Below are positions 52,503 to 63,380 of a stretch of 64,000 bases of DNA, one piece after another. The position numbers were made by a program, and so were the translations under genes. The DNA lies in the NCBI GenBank assembly GCA_037178625.1, contig CM074145.1, positions 1,674,001-1,738,000 of the forward strand, read 5' to 3'. How positions within the stretch are numbered: position 1 is the first letter of the stretch; every line of letters begins with the position of its first letter. The DNA comes from Skeletonema tropicum. Taxonomy: Eukaryota; Bacillariophyta; Thalassiosirophyceae; Thalassiosirales; Thalassiosiraceae. The notes under the pieces were generated by a model. The model saw nothing but the letters and a program-made list of their open reading frames with translations, searched no databases and was not told the DNA's origin.

Positions 52503-53344
52503 ATGAAGTCCGCGTCCCTCGTATCTATCGCCCTATCAATCCCTGCCTCTCATGCTTTCCTAGCATCACGATCAGGCCACTCTACTCGTGTACAGAATGT
52601 GTGCAGCAGCAGTCGTCCCTCGAGCATCTCCCTATTTCCCACTGAAGAAAACGACACACCGTCAAAATCCAAATCATCATCATCTGACACATCATCATCA
52701 TCATTATCCTCGCAAATCCATTCCTCCATCACCGCCGCCGCAGCTGCCGCCGCCTTATTTGCAGCCACCACAGTTCCAGTGAATGCCGTAAGTGGGGGTG
52801 GATTAGATTATGCAGGATTGGACATTTCGAATCAGGATTATAGCAATGGGAATTACAAAGGGAAAGATTTCACTCAAGTGCTTGCGAAGGCTACTACGTT
52901 TGCGAATAGTAATCTGCAAGGCTGCCGTTTTTACAAGGCTTATTTGGTGAGTTGTTTTTTGCATGCAATAATGTATTTGATATAATTGAGACAAGTGTAT
53001 TATGATAATATGATTGCAATTGTGAGCAGTCCTCTCATTAAAACATGAATACCAAAACAAAATGCTTTTTGTGTGTGTAGGTAAACACCAACTTTGAAGG
53101 AGCCGATGTCCGAGGAGTATCATTCGAAGACACATCAATGGACAATGCCAACTTGAAAAATGTTGTAGCGGCGGGTGCCTACTTTGGACAATCATTATTG
53201 GACGTACAGACGTTGGAGGGCGGGGATTTTACCGATGCTCAAATCCCAACTAAGACGCTGCTTCAGGTTTGTGATCGGGAGGATGTGAAGGGGACGAATC
53301 CTGTGACGGGTGCGGATACGAGAGATTCGTTAATGTGTTTGTAG
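52503..53344 (+). CDS. Thylakoid-lumen pentapeptide-repeat protein, two exons
   Basis: Exon 1 is 52503-52946 and exon 2 is 53081-53344, joined in phase 0 across a 134-bp intron (gtgagt...tgtgtag), giving 235 aa. The N-terminus carries a signal peptide ending S-H-A-F-L-A-S-R (ASAFAP-like) and a Ser-rich transit peptide. A second hydrophobic Ala-rich segment follows, ending V-P-V-N-A near residue 97, a thylakoid-transfer signal. So the mature protein should be in the lumen. The mature part has pentapeptide repeats of the A(D/N)LxX type: A-K-A-T-T-F-A-N-S-N-L-Q-G, N-F-E-G-A-D-V-R-G, N-A-N-L-K-N. These fold as a right-handed quadrilateral beta-helix. The family resembles the small lumenal pentapeptide proteins (TL17/TL15 type) of plants and algae, whose function is unclear. 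A Cys pair (V-C-D...M-C-L) closes the C-terminus. Confidence 0.87.
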
Positions 53345-53568
53345 ATGATATGCTATATTATGGGTTCCGGAGGATAGTATCGAAGGCAGCTGTTAGCTAG
53401 ATCACGATTTTGGAATTCTTTTGAGAGTGTTTGTAGTTATAGTCTACGAAGGCTATTGTGTCGAAGGCAGCTGTTAGCTAGAGGTCATGATAGGAATTCT
53501 TTTCTTGCTTAAGGGAAGTGCGTTAAATTAATGAATAAATTTGGGGTAAGAGAGCATCTTCGACCTCT

Positions 53569-56500
53569 CTACCAACTCATTTGACTTCCCGTACTCATCG
53601 CCCTGGACCGTCGGAACTCCATTTCGAAACTCTCGTCGTTAACTGCAGGCTTTGTGCTGGCAGGCGTATTGGAGTCTTCACTCTTATCATCATCGTCTTC
53701 TTCATCAGAGTCATCATCCTCTTCATCTTCAACTTGATCGCCAATGATATCATCTTCAATATCACTCATGTCTAAACTAAACTCATCTCCATCAACATCA
53801 ATACTATCGTCAAGCGCTGATGATGGGATGCAATCTTCCCAATTTCTGTAGTACGGGTGGACATGTTGATACGACTTCTGTAGAAGGTAAGGATCAAATG
53901 GGAAAAAGGACCCAAGAGGATTTGATCCTTTCCCTAATCCTCCGACTCCTCCATCTAACCGTTTCTTTTCCTGTATTGCTGCTGTTGAGATAATAGTCGA
54001 TCGTCTCCGAGTTGGTGTCTTTCCCTTTGTCTTTGGAGTTTGCTTCCCCTCCTTGGATAAGGAATTCCAAAGCCCATCAAGGAATGCCTTCGTCTCCTCT
54101 CTATTTGGCAATTCATCATCCAATCCTTGGTCAAGGAACAAATCTAAATCTTCCGCCAAGTGCAAGAACTCCAGCCGGACACTCTCCAAACAATACTTCA
54201 GAGGTTGCATCTCGTGGCCGCATAGAAACCGCCACCGTTGTGGTCCAATATCGACACTTTCGGGGTCAGCATAGGGAGAGTCTGGATCATCCCTGTGTTC
54301 ATATGCATTACGGTAATATTGAATCGCCTCAACGCCACGAAAGCACATGAGATAGAATGCTGCCTGACACGAGGTATAAAATAGTCCATGAACCTCACAT
54401 GGGTGCTGCTGCGCACTAAGAGATAATGCCGATGATGTCGACCGTCGAAGAGGTATAATCCTCCCCTTCTTCTTTTGCGATTCTTGTGCCGTAACGTAAA
54501 TCTCTGCCCAACGTAACAGAGCCGCAATGCACTCACAGACAGTCTCGGGGCAGACATATGTAGCTCGACTAACAAACGATGCCAGGTAGCAGACGACAGT
54601 TTGGCGTGGTACATCACCCGCATAACTGGGGTTGAAAAAGACATCAATCAGCTTGGCACTGAACCCACGATAAAGAGGATCCATCTGATTGAACAAATCC
54701 ACATCATTATCCACCAACGCCTCATTATTATTCTTGATTTCCTTCATTTGCTCCTCCCGCTTTGCCATCAATCGTCCCACTGCCTCCAATGCATCATTCT
54801 CTCTCCCAAACAAAACAAAAAAGACAAATTGAACAAACTTGGAACGGTCCGTGGTACGAACTTTCTTATCAAAGACTTCATCTAAATGACGATACATTCG
54901 TCGTGCATTGACAGCTGCCATCATTGCCTCCGAGAGTGAATCTGGAGAGAATGCCGTTGCTTGGATGATGTGTTCGTAGAGTACAGTCATGAGTGTATCG
55001 AGACGTTCGGCAATTTCATTAATGTGATCTGATTCATCTTCGGCAGTTTCGTCTAGTGCAGAAGAGTAACTTCTTGCACCATTCTTTGTTGTTGGGGTGG
55101 TAACAATACCATTGGAATCTTGCGATAAGAGCTGAAACGAACGCTTCTTTGGCATTGGTGAAGTAGTAGTACTCGTCGTTGCTGCTACCACTTCGTCCGG
55201 CATACCATTCAAGAATTCACCATCACCACCACCACCACCACCACTCGCATTATTCCCACCACCATTAGTATCATCCCCACCATCATCTAAAAACACTCCC
55301 CCCTTATCATCAATCTTAATCTCCACATCCATATCCAAAGCCTTATCCACAAACATACTCATAATCGGTCCTTCCATAGTCGGTACCAAATGAAGCAACT
55401 GGAGACAAACATGGGAATACCATTGATACAATGCTGGTGGACAGGTCTTGTAATGGGGAAAGTTGTTGGATATTTCACGGAGTAGATCGGATTTGGAACG
55501 TGGACATAGACGAAAGATGTTGAGGAGGGTTAGGAGGAGACGATGGACTCTTCCACTGGGGAGACGATCGGAACAGATAATTTCTTCTTCTACTTTTGTT
55601 TCGGTGTTAGGAGGAGGAGTGTTGTTTGTTGTGTCATCATTATTATTTGCCCCCTGTTGGATGTTGGTGGTGGAAGAATTGAAATAATTATCCTTGACAA
55701 AATCGACAGTGAGACCACTCATTCCTGGAACAATCCTCTCTCCCTCAGGTTCTTCTTCCAAAACATCATCATCATCGTTGTCTTTTTCTTCTGCTTCCTC
55801 CTTTTCATTACTGCTGCCCAACTCGGTGAGCTTTTCAACCGATACTGCAGCAGGTGGTGGTGGTGGTGATGTCGCCGATGATGATACAAAAGTTTCCATT
55901 TCATCTGATTTAAACCTCTTGGCCAAAGGTGACTCACTATTCTCATCCACTTGTTGCTGCTGCTTCTGCTCCTTATTCATTCCATCCAAAATCCTTCTCC
56001 GTCTAATTCTCCTATTACGTCTTCTCCACTTCCTCCGTTCCTCCACCCTTCTCATCTCACTTTCCACCCATCGTCCACCAAAGTCTGTCAACAATGTCCA
56101 AATTGCTCGTACTGCACTAACACACAATATGGAATTACTCGAAATTAACGTAATGATGAGGTGTAAGTACGCATCGGCAATTTGATACTGAAAGAATGGT
56201 TGTGTTGGTACAATGTACTTGGTGTATTGTTTGTGTAGGATTGCTGAGTGGTGGAATTTGGCTTTTGGTTTGGACTTTGGTGTATTGTTGTTGTTATTGG
56301 TAGTTATCTCTGTCTGTTGTAGCTGATGTTGTTGACGATGCTCCTCCATCTCCTCCTTTTCATCCCCAGCACTTTTCTGCTCCACCCTCCGTATCTTCTC
56401 CAATTCTCTCACACCATTCCCCCCCTCCACACCAGGACTAAATGGATCCATTCGAAGTAACAAATGTATCAATTGAGCATGTAATTTTGGATTGGTCACG

Positions 56501-57012
56501 AGACGATCTAAATCACGTCCCGAGTTGGAGGTACTGAGAGCGTGAAGGGTGTAGAGTAGTTGATGTGGGGAGTGTTTACGGGAGAGTAGGTCGGTTAGGA
56601 GGGCGTGACGGCGGGCTGCTTCGATTGCTGTTTCTCTACCATTATTATTGTTGTTGTTAGGGCTGCTTTTGTTGGTGGTGGTAGTTGTGGAAGAGAGTAG
56701 ATTGGCAGCCGAGTTTTCATGTTTGCTTGATATAGCCCAGTAGACCAATTCTTCTGCTTGCTTGAGCAGTTTCTTATCGGAGGGAGGAGTTGGTAGTGGC
56801 AGCCTTTGATTGGGATCGATTTCTATAAAGGAGAGAGGTGGTGGTGGTGGGGTGGCGGTAGTAGTAGTCGTCACATTCTTGTTGTTGTTGTCTTTGGCGT
56901 CAGTAGAAGAGGCGGCAGTCGTTGGTTGGTGGGCAACTTCATTATTTGTAGCTGCAGTCGCTGTAGCATCCTCCATATTACTGGCTGACTTGAGGGCTGA
57001 CTTGGCTACCAT
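53569..57012 (-). CDS. RRN3: RNA polymerase I initiation factor RRN3/TIF-IA
   Basis: The 1147-aa single-exon product starts at ATG 57012. RRN3 bridges RNA polymerase I to the core factor at rDNA promoters and is the growth-regulated step of rRNA synthesis. Family signatures in the C-terminal half: the segment Q-T-V-V-C-Y-L-A-S-F-V-S-R-A followed by C-I-A-A-L-L-R-W-A-E-I-Y, then H-G-L-F-Y-T-S-C-Q-A-A-F-Y-L-M-C-F-R-G (the FYxxCQxxFYxxCFR signature). After these come P-L-K-Y-C-L-E-S-V and a strongly acidic tail (E-D-E-E-D-D-D-S-D-E-E-D-D-D-D-K). It is about twice the length of the human protein. The excess comes from low-complexity insertions (Asn, Thr, Gly, Glu/Asp runs) in the first two thirds, typical of diatom proteins. 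HEAT-like helices are expected throughout. The S/T-P sites in the inserts are possible phosphorylation points. Confidence 0.85.
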   Translation of the reverse strand: MVAKSALKSASNMEDATATAATNNEVAHQPTTAASSTDAKDNNNKNVTTTTTATPPPPPLSFIEIDPNQRLPLPTPPSDKKLLKQAEELVYWAISSKHENSAANLLSSTTTTTNKSSPNNNNNNGRETAIEAARRHALLTDLLSRKHSPHQLLYTLHALSTSNSGRDLDRLVTNPKLHAQLIHLLLRMDPFSPGVEGGNGVRELEKIRRVEQKSAGDEKEEMEEHRQQHQLQQTEITTNNNNNTPKSKPKAKFHHSAILHKQYTKYIVPTQPFFQYQIADAYLHLIITLISSNSILCVSAVRAIWTLLTDFGGRWVESEMRRVEERRKWRRRNRRIRRRRILDGMNKEQKQQQQVDENSESPLAKRFKSDEMETFVSSSATSPPPPPAAVSVEKLTELGSSNEKEEAEEKDNDDDDVLEEEPEGERIVPGMSGLTVDFVKDNYFNSSTTNIQQGANNNDDTTNNTPPPNTETKVEEEIICSDRLPSGRVHRLLLTLLNIFRLCPRSKSDLLREISNNFPHYKTCPPALYQWYSHVCLQLLHLVPTMEGPIMSMFVDKALDMDVEIKIDDKGGVFLDDGGDDTNGGGNNASGGGGGGDGEFLNGMPDEVVAATTSTTTSPMPKKRSFQLLSQDSNGIVTTPTTKNGARSYSSALDETAEDESDHINEIAERLDTLMTVLYEHIIQATAFSPDSLSEAMMAAVNARRMYRHLDEVFDKKVRTTDRSKFVQFVFFVLFGRENDALEAVGRLMAKREEQMKEIKNNNEALVDNDVDLFNQMDPLYRGFSAKLIDVFFNPSYAGDVPRQTVVCYLASFVSRATYVCPETVCECIAALLRWAEIYVTAQESQKKKGRIIPLRRSTSSALSLSAQQHPCEVHGLFYTSCQAAFYLMCFRGVEAIQYYRNAYEHRDDPDSPYADPESVDIGPQRWRFLCGHEMQPLKYCLESVRLEFLHLAEDLDLFLDQGLDDELPNREETKAFLDGLWNSLSKEGKQTPKTKGKTPTRRRSTIISTAAIQEKKRLDGGVGGLGKGSNPLGSFFPFDPYLLQKSYQHVHPYYRNWEDCIPSSALDDSIDVDGDEFSLDMSDIEDDIIGDQVEDEEDDDSDEEDDDDKSEDSNTPASTKPAVNDESFEMEFRRSRAMSTGSQMSW

Positions 57013-57709
57013 TATTCAACACAGAAGCAAGGAGCTTGTTGAGTTACTGTATATACAAGTTATGGGATGAGATGATTCATGAACTGTTAGCTGTTGGTCA
57101 AATCGCCGATCGGATGATGATATTTTTGTGCACACGAGATGTGTTTTCGTCATCGACACTCTAGAGAGCTCACACTACTGCGCTCACCTAAAACTTACAT
57201 GCAACAGCTATAAAGATGGTATTACTGCAACGAAACGACCACCAATCGATAGGCTTGCCTACTATTACTTCTGTGGATACGAGCTCACCTCACAGTCACC
57301 TCACTCCTTTTTTACTTCTTGGAAACAAAAATTGGTGGCGGTGACTGGTTTTAGATTATTTGGTACACACGTAACTGACAGGCAGGGGCCTGGCAGCTGG
57401 CAGGGGCTATATAGTACTGAGATACTGCCCGTCCGGAGGGTGCGAAATCACCCGCTCTCTCATAAATTTCAAGAATCAAGAATTTTACGACTATGATGTG
57501 TTGTAGGTTGCGCCTACGCCTAATAAATCCGCTGCCTACGTCGGTGATAACATCAAATCAATTGAGATAAGTGGCAGCACCATTTTGAGAAAAAAGTGAC
57601 AATCATAGCTGTCGTGTCATCATCGACGTTTCATTATTGTCTCTATCAAGCAAACGCTTTTATTCTACATATCTGATCGACAAAGTTCAAAAATCGCGCA
57701 TTGAAAATC
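57013..57709. promoter_or_regulatory. Divergent intergenic region, RRN3 and type II membrane protein
   Basis: About 700 bp between two divergently transcribed genes, so both promoters lie here. I see no clear motif and no other gene. Confidence 0.35.
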
Positions 57710-58942
57710 ATGCAGCATCAATTACAATCTCATCAACGGCAAACCACTACCAAACGAATCAAACGAACGACTCATCGCAAAGAACAACAACCAAATAAAT
57801 TGGGGGCCTGTCTTGTCCTCTCTTCTTTTGCACTACTATTCACACTATGGCTCTTTGCTGTGACATATTACGTCTTCACCATGATGATGTCGTCTTCACC
57901 TAATGATGTCATTCTTGATGGATCAGGGCGATCATTATCATCTGTTCAGTCGGTACTATTCAATAATGAAAGGAGACCACCACTGTCTTCTTCAGAAAAT
58001 GTGCCACTGGTAGCACTAATAAGCGATGGTAAACGCAATAATAACAACACAACTACTCGCAACAACAACAATTTCTTACGACAAAACCACAACAACATTC
58101 CATCCAACAATGCAACAACAATAACATCCCAAAATCAACATCATCCACCACCAAAACAACCAAAATTACTATCACGCGACTCAAAAGTAATCCTAACATC
58201 CTCGACACGGGGCAATCTCGGTCCACCCACAGTCTTAAATCAGAATCCACCTGGTACCAATTGGATCAAGGATCGATGGCAAGCTGCATCGGATATGCAT
58301 GGTACAGCTATCAAGGGGAGTCATTGGGTACTTTTGGATTTTACTCAATTATTGTTGGATACAGAAATGAAGAGTGGGAATAATGATAGTGGGGTAGTAG
58401 TAGTGGATGGAAGAAGAAGAAGAAGTGGGATACAAATGACCAAGATTGTATTGGATTGGGAAACTGCATTTGCTACGGATTATCGTATTGAAGGACGGAT
58501 GGATCGTCCAGTGCAGCTGCTGCAGCAGGATTCTTCTGTCAAGAAGGGAGTGGAAAAGGAGGAGGAGGAGTGGTGTGTATTGTATGATGGAGGCAAACAA
58601 CGTGTAAATGGCAACAATAACCACAAACGCAATAATAACAACAAGCAACTACAAGAGCAAGATGGTATTGAGTTTCATGAATCGGAATATGGACAATCTC
58701 CAGGAGTAAAGCAAAAGTTACCTTTGCACATTTTGCATACAATCGAATGGACGACAATGTCATCATCACTGAACAGTAATGGACAAAGCATGGAGGACAA
58801 TGGCAGAGAGAGTAGGGAATCTTGCTCAAGCAGTACTACCTCGTTGTTCAGGTATTTACGTGTATTCATTCGAAAACCTGCAAGAGGGTGGGGTGTCTCG
58901 TTATGGCAGGTGGATGTTTATGGTACAATCGTCAAGGAATAA
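57710..58942 (+). CDS. Type II membrane protein with discoidin-like (F5/8C) domain
   Basis: The first true ATG is at 57710, giving 410 aa. A short basic cytosolic segment (T-K-R-I-K-R-T-T-H-R-K) precedes one membrane helix at residues about 31-58 (C-L-V-L-S-S-F-A-L-L-F-T-L-W-L-F-A-V), so the bulk should face the lumen or exterior. An Asn/Ser/Gln-rich linker follows. From about residue 190 the sequence fits a galactose-binding-like beta-sandwich: V-L-L-D-F, I-V-L-D-W-E-T-A-F-A-T-D-Y-R-I-E-G, W-C-V-L-Y-D-G, and a closing strand R-Y-L-R-V-F-I-R-K-P-A-R-G-W-G-V-S-L-W-Q-V-D-V-Y-G. That ending is characteristic of F5/8 type C domains, which bind glycans or lipids. No catalytic domain is attached. 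Confidence 0.65.
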   Translation: MQHQLQSHQRQTTTKRIKRTTHRKEQQPNKLGACLVLSSFALLFTLWLFAVTYYVFTMMMSSSPNDVILDGSGRSLSSVQSVLFNNERRPPLSSSENVPLVALISDGKRNNNNTTTRNNNNFLRQNHNNIPSNNATTITSQNQHHPPPKQPKLLSRDSKVILTSSTRGNLGPPTVLNQNPPGTNWIKDRWQAASDMHGTAIKGSHWVLLDFTQLLLDTEMKSGNNDSGVVVVDGRRRRSGIQMTKIVLDWETAFATDYRIEGRMDRPVQLLQQDSSVKKGVEKEEEEWCVLYDGGKQRVNGNNNHKRNNNNKQLQEQDGIEFHESEYGQSPGVKQKLPLHILHTIEWTTMSSSLNSNGQSMEDNGRESRESCSSSTTSLFRYLRVFIRKPARGWGVSLWQVDVYGTIVKE

Positions 58943-59877
58943 GTAAGTCTGGAGGTTTCTCGAGAGAGGAGAAGAGGGAGAGGAAAAGCTCTGGTATTGT
59001 ATCATTCAACGCAGGAATCAGATGATCCTCCCAGGTTAACCTTCAACTGATTCGTGTTCAGAAAAGGAATTCGTACTGTCTACACCTAATAGTCGATGTT
59101 GATGTGGCATTTGGGCTGTAAGTACGACAACTGCTCTTGCATCTTGCCGGTACCCGACATCGTGTGTGCATCTTGACGGTACCCAAATCTCTTCGATCAA
59201 GAAAAAGAACACCAATCTAAATAATGAGAGGAGCTAAGTCGTTCGTTCTGTCGGTCGGTCGGTCGTTCTGTCGTTCTGTCCGGGCCCTTTGGCGTGTCCT
59301 TTGGCCTTCACGGGCATTTTCGATCGACTCTTTCTTTGATTGGCTTGACTAATTTTTGCTGATGGAGGTGTCCACAAGCTCGCCCGGGGCGTTTCGAAAA
59401 AGCCCGCTTCGCGGTTTTTTCTCACGGGGTAAGAGAGGTAAATAAATGTGTAGGCAACTAGAGTTTTGTACGTCTTTCTCCTCTATTTTGGTGCTTTAAC
59501 CCGCGCAGCGGGCTAGCACGAGCGCCAGCGAGGCTAGTGAATAAGTATAGTGTTTGCAGCAACACGTACGTTGTTAGTTGATGCCGTTGATATCAATACA
59601 GTCGCAGTTGACAACCTCGCAACGAGCAACGTCCTGTTCTACCAGAAGAGAATGTGAGTCCACCTGTGCCTATTGTATCCTCTATTCCGTATGTGCATGT
59701 GGAATGATTGCTTCTTAGCCGATCGATTCAGCAGTTTTGATTTGAATATTCTTCGGCTTCTTTTGGACGTGGACGTGTAGAGAGGCGACTGCAAATGCTC
59801 TCACCCTGCCTTCGGCGCATTGTCTAACAATAGTCTTCACGTTCACAAAACCACAGGATATATACACAAGAAGTAAT
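58943..59877. other. Intergenic, with GGTC/GTTC short repeats
   Basis: No gene recognised. Near 59238-59280 there is a tcggtcggtcggtcgttctgtc-type low-complexity run. Near 59480-59540 lies a GC-rich self-complementary segment (cccgcgcagcggg... cgccagcgaggctag). A minus frame at 59234-59425 arises from this low-complexity DNA and is not called. Confidence 0.45.
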
Positions 59878-62800
59878 ATGATTGCTTACTTCTTTAACTT
59901 CCTCAACTTCCATCTAGTATTAGTACTCACTATCGCTATCGCGCTAGCGCAAGCAAAACAACCAATCGATGATGCAAATAAACATGACGGCCTCTCGAAT
60001 CTAAACCTTCCACCTTGCCCCGCCACCTCTTACGAAATATCACAATATGGACCGAAGACTCCTCTCTCCGCTTGCATTCTGTATGATATTCATCCAAGAG
60101 GAAATGACGAACTAGTCCGAATATTGTCCGATTCGACCAATGTTACTGATCAAACATCATCTTCATTTACCGAGGTGGGATTAGTGCAAGTAACTCCATC
60201 AATTTGTCATAACCATCGTGATGGAGCGAATACTGCCGTGTCCAAACTGAACAATGATAATGATGGACGGGGAGTTGCGATTGGATACCCTGCTAACTCG
60301 ACATACATCAAGTTTCGACTCATTTCAATCATTGGAGGGAACAGCAACAATATTGGGAACGCAGCCTATTCCATGTTGCATAAACAGATCTTGGATGAGG
60401 TATTTCAAAACGTGGACAATGTGCACTTTATATTGGGCAGCTGCTCGTCTGCTTCCGCAAATGACAAACCAATGGCTTTGAAGCATGCCAAGATTGTATT
60501 GAGTCAAGTTGGTTCACCCGGATTCTACATGGATGTGGCAAACAATCCATATGTGTTCGGAATACATGTCAACAGTGACACATATCCATTACCAGCGATA
60601 AAGGCTTTGCAGTTTCGCTTGGATGCAACGGGGGAGTCAACGAAGAATCAACCTGTGAGAGTGGTGTATCGTGATCGATCTGAGTTTTTCAAGAGTACAT
60701 GTGAATCCGCAATTAATGAGGCAACTGTGCGTGGGTTTGATGTGACAGCAATCGAGTTCAATCCAGATGGGGAAGAGACACCTGGACTGCCAAATAGTCA
60801 GAATGTGGAGTTTCTAGAGGGACTGGCGGATCAGTTGTGCAGTGTAGATGAAGGGCTGAATACGAACAATGCAGCTGTATTCGCTTGTGTTCAGAGTGGA
60901 GATGCAGATGTCATGTTAGCACGGATGAGATTGAACGGTTGTCGTCCCATGTTGGCTTGGTTTACTACTGCTACTTGGGGATGGGCTACGGACAACGCTG
61001 ATACTATTCCATTCTTCTTGGGAGGTGGGCAGTGGCATGAGAATTTCGTATACTCTGACAAGTACTTCGAGACTGGAAAGACAGTGCTGGAGTACGGGAA
61101 GGAAAAGTTTGGTTACATGGGAAGTTATGATCATGTAGTGTCATATGCTATGCCAATGTTGTTAGTGGAGCTATTAACATCTTACTTTGAGGTTGTAGAT
61201 TCACCTGATGTTATAGACACGCTTGTCAATCGCTACCATGAAATTCGAAGAAGTTTGATGAAAATTGACACCAACACAATCTTCGGACCTGTGAGCTTCA
61301 ATGAGTATCAGCGCAATGATGGCCGTGGGGCAGCAGGGACGCAATGGATTCAAAGGGGGAACGCTACTGCGTTCCAGTTGGGCTGTATTAGTCCTCTTGA
61401 CCAGGCGGATGTATCGATTGTACTCCCGTCTCCGAGTGCCTTGCCGTGTCCACCAGGAAGTCATCTAGATCAAGATCTGATTGAAGGCGACCCTGCAATC
61501 CTTGCGAACAAATGTGCTGTATGCCCATCAGGCACGTTTGCTCAGTACGAAAACATTGACCTCAAATGTCAACAGTGTCCAGAGGGAAGCAGCAGTGTAG
61601 AGGGTGCAGAATATTGTGAAGCTACGGAACATAACCTCACCTCTATTGGATTGGAAGTGTTGGGATTAATCTTTGTGGTGCTCAGCTGGAGCTCGACAAT
61701 TGGCTACATGATATGGCTGTACTTGAATCGTGAAAATCCAGTGGTTAAGATGAGTCAGCCTGAGTCACTGTTCTTGCTTTGCGTCGGTGCCATCATCTCT
61801 ACCTCGGCAATCATTCCACTGACACTTGCCGAGGTAGCTCCCGGAGAGAGCACGAGGGGCGCATCAGCGGCGTGCCGATCGATTCCGTTCTTGTATTCAT
61901 TGGGCTGGGTCCTGATGTACACATCTTTGACGGCCAAGTCGTGGAGGCTCTTCAAAGTGGCTAAGAACGCTGATCAAGCTCGACGAGTTCGTGTTGGCGT
62001 GAATGAAATCTATGTGACGGTAGCAGTGGTGCTTCTTTTTGATCTAGCAGTCCTGATTGCCTGGGTCTTGGTGGCACCCTTACAATACATTCGGACCAAC
62101 GTGTCGACAACTTTGAACGAGGCTACAGGCGTCATGACAATCGAGACGGTAGGTGCATGCCAAGGCAGCCCTGATGATGTTAGTATGTGGGCGTTCCTCG
62201 CACCAATCATTGCTATCCACGTTGGCTCAATGATTGTCACCAATGTTATCTTATTCAAAGTGAGGGGAATATCAGATCGTTATCAGGAGCAGAAATATGT
62301 TGCGCTTGCATCAATATACATCTGCGAGCTCGTGTTGCTTGGTCTTCCAATCCTCATTGCTGTACAGGAGGCTGGGGAAGCTCGGTACATAGTGATTGCT
62401 GGAGTGATATTTCTGACTGATACAGGAGTTCTAGCGCTAATTTTTGTTCCCAAGATCAAGTTCGCAAAGGAAGGATTGCCAAAAGGATTAAGTGTGGCGG
62501 AGACTATGAAGATAAGTAGGCCTAGTATTGCGGGTTCAGGATCGAGACGAGGATCGAGACGTTGTGCTGTTGCAATTACGACCGTAGAGGAGATTCGTAG
62601 AAGAGCATCTTTGGCATCTGTTTCATCCATTGAAAATGGATCATTTAATATGACATCTACAGGATCATTGAATCCGCCATTGAATGGTAACGAAACGCTC
62701 ACCGGGAGTCCCAGTAGCAAGGGATCATTTAACAGGTTATTAAGTGGAAAGGCTTCTTTAAATGGGGGTATGAGTGCTGCGGTTCTTCCTACTATTCGTT

Positions 62801-62949
62801 CCGTGGGAGAATCTGCTGAATCGGCTGGAGCGGGAGAGGCAATTGCAGATGAAGAGGAATCCGGCAATGATGTTAATAATGCGAAGACGACAGAAGAGTT
62901 AGAGAAACCAAGCAACGATTATGATACATCTATTTGTACCGATGTATAG
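59878..62949 (+). CDS. Class C (GABA-B-like) seven-transmembrane receptor, paralogue 2
   Basis: The 1023-aa product has the same plan as 25961-28846. It has a signal peptide (L-V-L-V-L-T-I-A-I-A-L-A-Q-A) and a Venus-flytrap ligand domain (residues about 90-500). The Cys-rich linker (C-A-V-C-P-S-G-T-F...C-Q-Q-C-P-E-G-S) and seven helices (about 590-860) follow, with A-C-R-S-I-P-F, K-S-W-R-L-F and F-V-P-K-I. The helices and ligand core are nearly identical to paralogue 1; signal peptides and cytosolic tails differ. The tail here (about 155 residues) is longer, with Arg/Ser clusters (G-S-R-R-G-S-R-R) and short G-S-F-N/S-L-N-like repeats, suggesting separate intracellular partners or phosphorylation. 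Ligand and coupling are unknown. Transcription is in the opposite direction to paralogue 1, about 31 kb away. Confidence 0.9.
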   Translation: MIAYFFNFLNFHLVLVLTIAIALAQAKQPIDDANKHDGLSNLNLPPCPATSYEISQYGPKTPLSACILYDIHPRGNDELVRILSDSTNVTDQTSSSFTEVGLVQVTPSICHNHRDGANTAVSKLNNDNDGRGVAIGYPANSTYIKFRLISIIGGNSNNIGNAAYSMLHKQILDEVFQNVDNVHFILGSCSSASANDKPMALKHAKIVLSQVGSPGFYMDVANNPYVFGIHVNSDTYPLPAIKALQFRLDATGESTKNQPVRVVYRDRSEFFKSTCESAINEATVRGFDVTAIEFNPDGEETPGLPNSQNVEFLEGLADQLCSVDEGLNTNNAAVFACVQSGDADVMLARMRLNGCRPMLAWFTTATWGWATDNADTIPFFLGGGQWHENFVYSDKYFETGKTVLEYGKEKFGYMGSYDHVVSYAMPMLLVELLTSYFEVVDSPDVIDTLVNRYHEIRRSLMKIDTNTIFGPVSFNEYQRNDGRGAAGTQWIQRGNATAFQLGCISPLDQADVSIVLPSPSALPCPPGSHLDQDLIEGDPAILANKCAVCPSGTFAQYENIDLKCQQCPEGSSSVEGAEYCEATEHNLTSIGLEVLGLIFVVLSWSSTIGYMIWLYLNRENPVVKMSQPESLFLLCVGAIISTSAIIPLTLAEVAPGESTRGASAACRSIPFLYSLGWVLMYTSLTAKSWRLFKVAKNADQARRVRVGVNEIYVTVAVVLLFDLAVLIAWVLVAPLQYIRTNVSTTLNEATGVMTIETVGACQGSPDDVSMWAFLAPIIAIHVGSMIVTNVILFKVRGISDRYQEQKYVALASIYICELVLLGLPILIAVQEAGEARYIVIAGVIFLTDTGVLALIFVPKIKFAKEGLPKGLSVAETMKISRPSIAGSGSRRGSRRCAVAITTVEEIRRRASLASVSSIENGSFNMTSTGSLNPPLNGNETLTGSPSSKGSFNRLLSGKASLNGGMSAAVLPTIRSVGESAESAGAGEAIADEEESGNDVNNAKTTEELEKPSNDYDTSICTDV

Positions 62950-63380
62950 GGTAGGTAGGGAATTTCTGTCTGCTAATGTCGCGAGCACACTACCTGCATC
63001 GAAAGGAAATCTTCGAGGGAGAGATTTTTATTAGAAATCCATTAGCACCTTGTGGATAGATGTGACAACATTTGAGGCAATGAGCGGACCAGCACTGTCA
63101 GTTTTGATCGCCTTCTACTCAAAGAAGTGTGAATGCTGCTTAGAAAGATTTGTACAAGATCAAAAGGGGCATCTGAAGGCAAAAGGGAAACTTTGTTATG
63201 AATGTTCACTTTGGGTGTTAAGTGAGCTCAGCTCGGGTAGATTCTTCATCGGCGGGCCATCGCAAATTAACTTCTCGGCAGAATCACAGCAGCCTCATAA
63301 AAAAGATTTCAACTCAACACCATCCAGACGATGAACATTCCACTAGCAGCGTTTTCACGCTGCGAATTCCACTCTCCCAC
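62950..63380. other. Short intergenic region, possible small Cys-rich frame
   Basis: An open + frame from ATG 63080 to 63334 (84 codons) has two Cys clusters (K-C-E-C-C and L-C-Y-E-C) that could bind zinc. It sits in the 3' flank of the receptor gene and I cannot support it as a gene from sequence alone. Confidence 0.25.

Noticed and set aside
63080..63334. Small zinc-binding protein
   Set aside because: Two Cys clusters are suggestive, but the frame is short, lies in a 3' flank and has no other support; kept only as a note.
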